From Serinus canaria (lineage: Eukaryota; Chordata; Aves; Passeriformes; Fringillidae), in the NCBI RefSeq assembly GCF_022539315.1, contig NC_066321.1, positions 1,359,001-1,423,000 of the forward strand: a DNA stretch of 64,000 nucleotides, written 5' to 3'. Under the pieces are notes generated by a model, which saw only the letters and a list, made by a program, of their open reading frames with translations, searched no databases and was not told where the DNA came from. Each line of letters opens with the position of its first letter. Within the stretch, counting starts at the first letter, position 1. The position numbers and the translations under genes are program-made. Shown one piece after another: positions 51,101-63,100 of this stretch.

Positions 51101-54100
51101 TTGCCCATGTATAACAAACTTTCAAATTTTTTCAGGCTGTTTACAAATCAGACCTGGAATGGCTGAGAGGCATTGGATGGGTTCCTATTGGTTCCTTGGA
51201 GGTTGAGAAAGCCAAGAAAGCTGGAGAGATCCTCAGTGACAGGAAGTATCGGCAGCCTGCAGACAAAATCAAATTCACCAGCGTGACCGATTCCTTGGCC
51301 ATGGTCTTAGCCAAGCAAAATGCTGAGATCATGAACAAGGTGAGGGTGGTACTGCCAGTTAATAGAACTTGTTCATGAGATGAAAAATTCAAAATACAAA
51401 GTAAAACCAAAAACTTGTGGATTTAAGAGAAGGTTGATATCCAAATTCAGCCATTGTACAGGAAAGCTGTTGTCTCAGGGCTCAGTCTGAAGTGAGCAGT
51501 TGGAAAAATTCCCCAGATAAAAGTCCTTTAAATCACAGATTTTTCCAAGAGTAATACTTCATGATGAACAAGTGATGAGGAAATACCTGAAGTTCTCTGG
51601 ATGTGAAACTTCCGCAACATATCTCAGATCTGGAGGGTGAAAGTCACTAAGTACCTCCTTCTTTACAATAAACATAATCCAACAACTTATACAGAATAAT
51701 TAATACACCTTTCCTCCTATGGCTGTTTCCCCACAATCCAAAATCTATCAGTTGCTGCACCGGCTTAACCTGAGAAATAATGAGACAGGACAAAGTTTTC
51801 CTTCTTGAACTGTTCAGAGAGAAACTTTGCTGTGTCAGGGTATTAGAGCTTACTGGAACTACCCCTAGCAGTTTGTAAAATAATTGTAATTATAAAATAA
51901 TTTCATAAAGAACTGTTTGCAAAGGGCTGTTTTCTTCTCTCGCAGCGCTTGTACACGGAAGCGTGGGATGCAGACAAGAAGTCCATCCATGTCATGCCTG
52001 ACACACCTGACATTCTACTAGCAAAGGCCAACGCAGCCAACGTTAGCAAAGTAAGGACATTTAAACATTTACTGAACTAGCAGAAATTCAAAGTCAGCAT
52101 TTCTTTAATCATAAAGATGTTCTGAATGACACATTCATGAAAAATTTGAGAGACAATTATGAAATGTAGAAATTCCATCTTTCAGAATATTGATAAGCCA
52201 TTTTCTGTCTTCTCTTGTGTAGAAACTTTATATACAAGCCTGGGAAGAGGCCAAAAAGAAGGGTTATGACATGAGAGCTGATGCAATTCCAATCAAAACT
52301 GCAAAAGCATCAAGAGATATTGCGAGTGAAGTATGTTATTCCTTTACATTTATTTTCAGTACCCTTAAAAATAGGAATATGTATTTTTATGATAAGTAGC
52401 AATAGGAAATGATGGGACCTTCATCCCAGATTCACTTCTTTTTGTATTTCCAGTACAAGTACAAAGAAACCCATGAGAAGCAGAAAGGCCACTACATCGG
52501 GTGCCCCAGTGCCAAGGATGACCCCAAGCTGGCGCACGCCGCGCGCGCCATGGCCCTGCAGAATGACCGCCTCTACAAGAAGGCCTACAACGACTCCAAG
52601 ACCCAGATCCACATCCCTGTGGATGCCCTGTCAGTGCAGGCAGCCAAGGAGTGCCAGACCCTGGTCAGTGACATTGACTACAGGCAGTACCTGCACCAGT
52701 GGACCTGCCTTCCTGACCAGAACGACGTGATCCATGCACGGCAGGCCTACGACCTCCAGAGCGATGTGAGTGACAATCACTGTAGGAAAGCTTTAGGGCA
52801 GCTGTGTCAGGCTAGTGACTGGCAAGTATACTTTCAAATGCACATTCATGGGCCTGTGGTCTGTTCTGGTATGTTTATTTTATCCTTTCCAATGGATTTC
52901 AGCCTCAGTGTCAGAAATATTTGGGGCAGTTCATAAGGAAGCCATGTTTTCTTGGTCTGCTCAAGAATGTTTGCTTTCAGACTCCCCTGAAAGTAGGGGA
53001 GGTCATGCCCCTGGTTTGAATGCAGTGTCTTAAAAGTATCATTGTTTCTGTGCAAATCAGGGGTGCTGTGTCTAGAAAGGACCTGATACAGCAGAGCATC
53101 ACTGGCTGCTTGTTGTGTAAAGAGTATGAGAATAAGTTGGGGAAAAGCTTATAAAAAACCTTCTTGCATTTAGAGTTAGAGCTACAGAATCCCAAAATGG
53201 CTTGGGTTGGAAAAGACCATCTTATTCCAACCCCCTGCCATGGGCAAGGGACACCTCCCACTAGACCTCGTTATTCAGAGCCTTGTCCAGACTGGTCTTG
53301 AACATCTCCAGGAACTGAGAGTCCACCAGCTCTCTGGGCTAAGAGTTACCTCTGCAGTGCCAGTAACCCTTGTTTTGTTTGTAGAACGTGTACAAGTCCG
53401 ACCTGGAATGGCTGCGAGGCATTGGCTGGCTGACAGAAGGGTCTGTGGATGTGGTCAAAGCCAAGAAGGCCCAGGAGATCCTCAACGACCGCCTGTACCG
53501 CACGCGGCCGGAGCAGCTGAAGTTCACCAGCATCACCGACTCCCCAGACGTTGTCCTGGCCAAGACCAACGCCATGCAGCTCAGTGATGTAAGCTCCCCT
53601 TTCCCATTTCATTTCTTCCTGCTGGAGAGTAGAATTTCTATGGTGGGAATGGCAAAGTTTTGCAAGTTGGAATTACTGAAGAATTTCCTCTTGGTGTTTT
53701 TCTTTCTCACCACACTGATTTACCATTGTTCTTCCTTTCTCCTCAGCGTCTGTATCGTGAGGCCTGGGATAAAGACAAGACCCAGATTTCCCTCCCTTCA
53801 GACACTCCTGTCATGCTGCAGTCAAAAGTCAATGCTCTCAACATCAGCAATGTAAGAGAATTACATGAAATATTTGTGAAGTGTTAGAAAGTCAAGGCTG
53901 GTAATTGTTCTTCCAGTTTTTGCTGTAAATGGTGTTGCACAAACTCACCTTCTAATGTGCTTATAAACAGGAAATTACATCCAGAGGCTTTTTATCACCT
54001 CTCAGCCTATCAACAGGGTGTCTGTTCATGAACAAACTCCCAAGCTCAGAGTGCAATTCCACACAACTTCTGCTCCCTTTGGCAAAACCTGCCAAGTACA

Positions 54101-57100
54101 TTCCATGGAAGAGTTGTTGGAGTCTGCAGACATAGTGGTCTGTCTTCAGGAATATTTCTTCTTCCTCTTTGAGTTTTAATCTTGCACCTACTTAACAAAG
54201 GTGATTACTTTTCTTTACAGAAACATTATCAGAAAGCCTGGGATGAGGTCAAGGCGAAAAGCTACGACCTAAGAGCAGATGCCATTCCCATCAAACAAGC
54301 CAAGGCCTCCAGAGACATTGCCAGTGAGGTACAGCCTTCTCTTCGTGTGCTGCTTGTGTCTCAGCAGAGCTGAGTGAAGCTCACTGGTGGCTGTGTCCAG
54401 GTGAGCAACACACCTTCTGTTCTCTCTGTATTTCCAGTACAAGTACAAAGAAACCCATGAGAAGCAGAAAGGCCACTACATCGGGTGCCCCAGTGCCAAG
54501 GATGACCCCAAGCTGGCGCACGCCGCGCGCGCCATGGCCCTGCAGAATGACCGCCTCTACAAGAAGGCCTACAACGACTCCAAGACCCAGATCCACATCC
54601 CTGTGGATGCCCTGTCAGTGCAGGCAGCCAAGGAGTGCCAGACCCTGGTCAGTGACATTGACTACAAGCAGTACCTGCACCAGTGGACCTGCCTTCCTGA
54701 CCAGAACGACGTGATCCATGCACGGCAGGCCTACGACCTCCAGAGCGATGTGAGTACCCACAGAGATGTGTAGTTTTATTATTTAAGATATTATAACCTT
54801 ATTCTGATTGTTTAATTCTATACAGTCACAACAGATTTATGTTGAGACTCTTTTCTTCAATTTTTTGTTACTGCTATTTTGTGCTCTTTTACACCCTTAA
54901 AAGGCATTGGTTTTATCTCTGAATATTGTAAAACTTTAGTTGATCATGTGTTACATAATGCTTTTGGACAGATCTGATTTGGAAAGGCTGAAGGATTTGT
55001 ATTTCTTGCTTTGATGGGACTTAGGAATAAGACCTGTTAGCTGCTTTGGAATCAGGTGGCTTTTGTTACTTCTGTTTGCTTGAGCAAGCTTGGAAATTTA
55101 TTTAATTGGAAGAAAACTCTGTGAGGTAACCAGTGAGAGATTTTAGTGGCTGAATGCAAAGCAGGAGTCAATGCAGCTGATTTCCTGACCTGGCTTTGCT
55201 GCTTATCAATTCCCCTTCCATTGTTTCAATTACAAACTTTGGAGATGAGGTTGCTGTTGCTTGCTGTTTGTCAGTTTTCCTGGTAGGCAGCTTGGGGTTT
55301 TGTAAATTGCTGAAAAGACTAGAGGAAGAAGTGTTTTGGAGGGGACAGGAAGACTCTTCTAAACTTTTAATATTAATCATCCTTAACTGCAACTCTTTTG
55401 AGTCGTTTCTGCTTACAAGGTTTAGAAATGTGTTAAGAACTGAACTACTTAAAAACTTGTGGCCAGATTTATTTTACTTATGACACTGAACATCTCCTGT
55501 CTATGAAAAGGATTCAACTGACTCTAGCTAGGTTTATAAAACATAATCTGCTTTGCATAGCTTAAAATAATCAAGACAATAATTTTAAACAATATTTTCC
55601 TTTTCTGACCATCTCATCCAGGCTGTGTACAGGTCAGACCTGGAGTGGCTCCGTGGAATTGGGTGGTTGCCCAACGACTCTCCAGAAATTAAGAGGGTGA
55701 AGAATGCCCAGGATCTCCTGAGTGACAACGTGTATAGGACCCCCATTGACAGTGTGAAGTACACCAGTGTTGTGGATTCCCCAGATGTTGTTCTGGCCAA
55801 AACCAACGCTGAACAGATCAGCATTGTACGTTCCAACTTCCTCAAAGCTGCCTCCACACTAGAAACTACAGCTAAAGAGAAATCTCACTGCTAAAATGTA
55901 AAACTGATCAGTGGTGTTTAAAGTTTAATGCTTTTCCAAACGTTTTACTCTTTGGAAATGATAGTTCAGGAGAGATTTATGGGATTTTATGTTATTGATA
56001 AGTGAAATTCAAGTCTGATGATATTATTAAATGATTGTTTTAACAGCAAAAATATAAAGAAGCCTGGGAAAAGGACAAGACTATGATCCACATCATGCCA
56101 GACACCCCTGAAATCAACCTAGCCAAGGCTAATGCTGTTAATTACAGCCAGGTATGTTTATCATTCTGTTTTCTCTAAAATAGTGTGTGGATTATATCAT
56201 TCTAAGATGTTGAATCTCTGTGAATCTCACTGAAGTCTATCCTCATACAGGGCTTGTGGCATCCCCTTCCCTCTGTTGAATATCCTTAAAAGATTCAGCC
56301 ATTTTAAAATAAATATTTGCATTCAGCTATTTAAAAGTTATTAATATCATGCCCCACTGAGGGAATATTTTATTAAAATGGATGACAATCCAAGGCATAT
56401 AAATATTTTCTACACTTTTACAAACACCCTTTTGTGCTTCACAGGTTGCTCAACTGGTGTTGCATGTTTAGGGGCAGCTGCATTTATGGTTAGGAGCAGG
56501 AGTACTGCTCAAAAAATTTCATGGTATTTCAGCAAATAAATGGTTGGAGATTATGTTTCTGTGATGGCAAATGCCAAAGCATTCAGCATGTGTGTGATGT
56601 TTTATCTGTCTCTTCAGAAACAATATAAAGGAGCTTGGGATGAGCTGAAGATGAGCTACGATTTGAGAGCAGATGCAATTCCAATCAAGACAGCCAAGGC
56701 TTCTAGAGAGATTGCCAGTGATGTAAGTGCCAAAAGAGGCATCTCCCATGCTCTAAGAGCTCTTTCTAGCTGTTACTGATGCTGACCTCTGCTCTTCCCC
56801 CAGTACAAATACAAGCTGGAGCACGAGAAGCAGAAAGGACACTACGTGGGAGTGCCGAATGCAAAGGGAGATTCCAAAATCCAGTTTGCCCTGGACGTGG
56901 CCAAAGTTCAGAGTGAACGAGAGTACAAGAAGCACTTTGCCAAGCAGAAGACCCAGTGCCACCTGCCAGTGGACATGATGTCCATCGTGTCAGCCAAGCA
57001 CGGGCAGGCCCTGGTGAGCGACGCCGACTACCGGCACTACCTGCACCAGTGGATCTGCCTCCCTGACCAGAACGATGTCATTCATGCCAGGCAAGCCTAC

Positions 57101-60100
57101 GACCTCCAGAGCGATGTAAGTTCATCTGAAAACACCCCTTAACTTAGTCCTCTATTGCCTCTTCTCATCCTGCTTCAGCTCTAGGGAGTGGGAATCTGGT
57201 CCTGAATTCAGGGAGCTCACCTTGCTCTTTGTTAGAGCTGCAAAGTGTAGGCCACTTATAAATGCTTGAAGGGCGATAAATTCAGATGTAGTGCTCATGT
57301 TGGAACTACTGCTCCCCTTTTAACCACTGGATTAAATTCTATTGTTTATTAATCTTGCTGGATTGTCCAGGGAAGTGTAGCTAAGAGCATGCACCCTCTT
57401 TTGTTTTCCAAGGCTGTTTATAAAGCTGATTTGGAATGGCTGCGGGGAATCGGATGGTTGCCAAATGATTCCCTTGGAGTCAAACATGTCAAATATGCTG
57501 GAGATCTCCTGAGTGAGGTAACCAAATGTTTTTCAATACTAAAATTTTCTTCAGGGGTATTTGTCACTCAAAGTATTTTAAATGGTTTGAACAGTGAGGG
57601 TTTTTTTCAAATGAAAAATGCAACTGCAATATTTTTATGACATTCATTGTGTATGGAGAGGTTTTTCTCCATGAGAAAAATTTTTCACCCTGTCTTGTGT
57701 ATCTTATTCACAATTGCTGTATTAGGCATCAAATGTTCCAGGGTAATCTGTTCTTCTCTTTCTTGGACAGAGGAAGTACCGCACGAAAGCTGAAACTCTC
57801 CCGTTCACTCCCGTGGCTGACAGAGTTGATTATGTCACAGCAAAGAATAGCACTGAAATCCTCAGTGATGTAAGTTTGCTCTGTGTCTGGGCTACGTTTG
57901 ACTTCTGTGATTCAGTATTTAATGTGCTTTGTCTACTAGCCTTGCCAGTTCAGGGGTTGGTTTGTTATTTTGTGTGTAGATTTTGGTGTTTTCCCGGTTC
58001 TGGGGGGGTGCTACAAGGCAGTCATTTCTTTCTGTGTCCTAGATTAAATACCACAAAGAATGGAATGAGGCCAAGACAAATTACACTCTCACAGATACAC
58101 CACAGCTGGACATGGCCCGAGAGGCAGCCAGAATTCTAAATCAGGTGCGTGGTCTCTCCTTGACAGCTTCTACTCACATTTTTTAGGTATTTCAAAAACC
58201 TGCCTTGCTAATAACAACCTGAAGGAAGGATTTGTTATCCTTATGCTTCTAAATAAATTACATACATACAGTAATCATTATTGTTGTAGTAGTGTTGCAT
58301 TCCTCATCACTTTTATTTCCCACAGAATTTGTACAAGGAAAGTTGGGAGAAAGAAAAAGCCACTGGTTACCTCCTGCCTCCTGACACGGTGCAGATTACT
58401 CATGCCAAGCACTCGAGTGATGTCCAAAGTGAGGTAATGATTCTTCTCATTAGGAAGATGAGTGCTTGGAAGCCTGAAATGTTAAAGGCCTTGAAAATTC
58501 CCAAACAGACTTAAAAAGCTTTCCATCTGGGGTAACATCCTGACTTTTCATGGCCTGTGAATTCTGCTGTCCTCCAAATAATTCAGCTATCTTTGTGATT
58601 ATGGGGTTTGGAGATATTAGTGCTGAAGGTCAGATTCCTTCCACATTCCCTCTCTCCAGAAATAGTCCTTTCAAAATCAACTGAGCTGGACTTCCATGTT
58701 TTATAAGTGTTAAATAAAAAAAGTGTAAAATTTGAAGTGATACTATGATTATAACATATATAGCTCTGATTTCACTTTTTGGCATATCAAAACCTCCAGG
58801 CCAGTATAAACCTTTCATTTTTAACATTTACATAATGGATCTTGAAATTATTACATGACTCTTATTTGGAATAAACATTTTGTCAAAACAATGTGATGTA
58901 AATACCATAAATAAGCATCCACTCTTCAGACAATCTCAAATAATTTGTTGCCAAAATGAGACTAAATGCACTTGTTAGAAAACATTTTTTACCAAGTCTT
59001 TCCTTTTGTGTTAACAATACCTTTTACTGAAAATTAGGAGTATATTTGACTAAAAAACCACTATATGCTTAACTGGAAGGCTTATACAAGGTAATATTAT
59101 TTTTTGTGACCAGATTTTTATCTGGTCATGCACTGAAAACCTAAGGCTGCATTTGACAACTCCTTGTCTCGTCTGCTCTTTGTGTTGACAAAGCTGAAGC
59201 TGTTCCCAGGTTGAAACCAGAGTGGATACAGCCAGTGCTGATTTTCTCTGTGTTTCTCCCCTCTCCCACCAGCTGAAATACAAAGCTGAGTATGTCAAGC
59301 AGAGAGGTCACTACGTGGGAGTTGCCAAGATGAGGGATGACCCCAAGCTGGTGTGGTACGAGCACGCGGGCGAGATCCAGAGCGACAGGCTCTACAAATC
59401 AGACTACAACAAAACCAAGTCCAAAATCCACATACCTTCAGATGCCATGGCAGTTGTGGCTGCAAAGGAGGGCCAGAACTTGGTCAGTGATGTTGACTAC
59501 AGGCAGTACCTGCACCAGTGGACCTGCCTTCCTGACCAGAACGACGTGATCCATGCCCGGCAGGCCTACGACCTGCAGAGTGATGTGAGTGATGGTGCAG
59601 CCCTACAAGGTCCTTCCCACATGGTCTGGCTAAGGATATTGCCCACAGCACATAATCCATCCTGAGTTCAGTAATTTCTGTCCTTTTGAATTGTCTCTCT
59701 GGTTTAGAACATTTACAAAGCTGATTTGGAGTGGCTCCGTGGCTGTGGTTGGATCCCTCTCGATTCAGTGGAGCATAAGAAGGTTAAGAATGCACAAGAA
59801 CTGATAAACAAGGTAAGAGAAAATGTTTCAGCAGTTCCACAATTGGCACTTCTTTCTCATGCACAGAGTTTAAGGCATTATTTCACCTCTTTGCAGAGAG
59901 CATACACAAAAGAAGCCCTGGAGAACTTTTCCAAATACACCAGTGTGGTTGACACTCCTGAGATCACTTTGGCAAAGATGAACTCTGTCAATCAGAGTGA
60001 TGTATGTACCTTTTTTTTTTAATAAAAATTAATATAGAAGAATTAGAAGATGATTTAATTGTTTTTGCTAACTATATTAGTTTTAGCCTTATACATTTGT

Positions 60101-63100
60101 GCATGCACCTCATTAATAACAGGCTTCCCTGGGGTGAACAAGTTTAATGAGAAGTGATATGAATGAACAACACAATACTGCTGTCCAAATAATTTAACAT
60201 TTAACATTTTCCTGTAGAAGAATATGGCATTTCCCTGACTTAGAGTTTGCATAGATTTTTTCCAACAGAAAACTGAGTCCTGTTCTTGATGAACAGTTCA
60301 TGGAATTCCTGGTGTTGCTAAACTGTATTTGCTGAGCAGTATCTTAAATTTTTCATGAATACCATGTGGATTTTGAGGTGACACAGTAACATTTGCCTGT
60401 GTATTACCACAGTTGGAATGTCCTACACAACATTATTACATTATGACACTTGAGAAAATTAATGTCTTCTACTCATAGATGGACTAATGGGAATAATGGG
60501 TATTTCTCCTTTGGAATTAACACTGGTTTTGATTTCTTTTGTAGCTAAAATACAAAGAAACATTCAACCAGGAGAAAGGCCAGTACATTGGCTCTGATGA
60601 TACTCCTGCTCTGCACCATGCCAAAGACATGGCCTTGCTCCACAGTGAGGTGAGATCCCATAAATATCAACCTTTGAAACGTGGGCTGGACTTGAGGAAC
60701 TGTTCCACCCTCAGTAGTGGCACTAGGGAGGTTTTTTAATCCCTTTTTTCTTCAGCTTTCCCGTTTGGATCACTGGAATCAGGTTGATTTCTTTCCCTGT
60801 TTAAGTGATCTTAAAGAACAGTTGTGTGGTGCTTGGAAGTCATAATGGTGTGACTAAACCAAATATAATTCCATCCAATAATATCTTTGGAGACTACTGA
60901 TAAATGTTACGTTTACTTTTTGTGTAAGAAATGAAAACTGTAGATGATTTACATAATTAAGCAGTTACTTTTGAGTAGTCTCACTGATTTTAATGAAAAA
61001 CCTCAATTTTTTTAAAGTACAATTGATTACTCATTCATATGAGTAGGCACTTCATAATTTAATGTGAAGGTGAATATATTTAATATTTAACAAAAAAGTA
61101 TTAGGAAAGTTCCATTGACACTAATGTTTCTTTAATAAACACCAATATTTCTTGAAGATTTCTCACAAGTTTGATAATCTTTAAAATGATCATTGTCAAT
61201 TCAATACTGCAGTTTTATATCAGAGTTCATATCTATATTTTGGATATTTTTATTACCCTTCTGTTATAAATGTAATAAAGCAGAAATCAGCTCAAGTAGC
61301 TACCTAAAGTGAACACTTGTCCTGTTTGCCTCATACTGAATGACTGTTCAAAATTTACATTCTCCACTTAATTTATTGGGAACCACTCTGTAAAATATTC
61401 TGTATTTCATGTTATATCCCATGTGTGTCTAAATGGGAAATAGAACTGATTTTTTCATTAAATCTGTGTGTGCTTTTTCTTGTCTAGAAACATTACAAGA
61501 AAGCTTGGGAGCTGAGCAAGCCCATTGGATACTCTCTGGATGAGAAATATGTTCCACTTGTGGGAGCCAAACATGCAAACCAAATCAACAGTGAGGTCAG
61601 GAGGGATTTCCCATTCTTTCCCTTTTTTCCCCCCAGTATGTTGTTAGAATGAACATTAAAATTTCCACATGATTATTTTTTCAGCTTAAATACAAGGAAA
61701 TATATGAGAAGCTGAAAGGCCACTACCTGGCTGGGAAGGATATTGGTGATTTCCCCAGTGTCATTCACTCCCTGGAATTCCAGAAGATGAGGAGCGCGGT
61801 AAGGAAGGAACGAGTCTGGAGCATTTCCCATTTCCTTCATTTCACCATTTATTTCACTGATGAAATTCACTATTTCATTACTTAAACATAAATAGTGCAA
61901 AGATTAATCAAACTGTACAATCACAGGATCATTAAGGCTGGAAAAGACTTCCAAGATCAAGTCCAACCTTCACATAAATCCACAATAATACCAGGAAAAA
62001 TTATTTCAACATGTTTGTGTTTCCTGAATGCTTATTTTATATGTGGGTTGAATTATTGAATTTAAAATTATTTAGGAGGTTGAGAAGGGATTTGTTCAGC
62101 TATTAGGAACACTTAGCAAGGAAAAAAACCCTTTTTCTGTTTCAGTATAAGGATCTGAGCAGTAAAAAATGCCATGTGGGATTAATTTCCTTTACAAATG
62201 AAAGTGTAGATTTTGAGTTGAAATAGGAATTTAAGAACTGGAAAAGTAAATGCACATTTGGTGTGTTGCTGTTGTCAGCACTGGACATACAACATGTCAT
62301 GCAGGGCCTAAAATCAGTGTAATCCCAAATATTCTATCTTTAATTAGATGCAAACCATGTGTGGAGCATGAGCTTTTTAATCCTGAAGATTTGTTAGTTT
62401 TCTCATCAGCTGTTAAAACTGCAAGTGAAGGTAATTGTTGTCCTTCTAGAAATTTGTCAAAATAAAAGGTGATTAACATCCAAGTTAAGATTTCTGTCCT
62501 GTGGAATCCCATGGCAATTTAGCTGCTAAATCCAGGAACCACATCTCAGATCATGCTGTCACCTTTTAGTCCAGAATCCAAAGTTATACTGAAAATCACT
62601 CTGATTTCCTCTCACCTTTTCCCCAATCTTTGCTTTTCAGCTGGCCTACAGAAAGAACTATGAAGACACCAAGAAAAATGTCCATATCCCCACGGACATG
62701 ATGAACCACGTGCTGGCCAAGAAGTGCCAGTACATCCTCAGTGACCTGGAGTACCGCACCTACTTCCACCAGTGGAGCTGCTCCCCTGAGGAGAACGATG
62801 TCATTCATGCCAGGAGAGCCCAGGAGATCCTGAGTGATGTATGTCTGTCATTTATGCAGAGCCATAGATTAGGCTGGCTTGGAAGGGACCCATCAAGGTC
62901 ATCCAGCACACCCCCAAAATCCCACCAGGAGCCTGAGGGCATTGTCCAAACCCTTCCAAACTTATGTGAGCTTACTGAACCCATTTGTTTGCTATTATAG
63001 CAGCCTTTCCCATCATTTTCCCCAAGTATCTTCCATAATATTTAAATATTAAATTAAAGAATTAATAAATTTAATATTAATTAAATATGAAACTTCATAT

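Larger units (their letters stand above)
50593..56803 (+). other. NEB: Introns 66-77
   Basis: Introns over 300 bp: 50593-51135, 51340-51945, 52766-53384, 53852-54220, 54750-55621 and 56152-56617. The 16-bp minisatellite and one CR1 copy are listed separately; otherwise AT-rich sequence with no gene seen. Confidence 0.7.
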
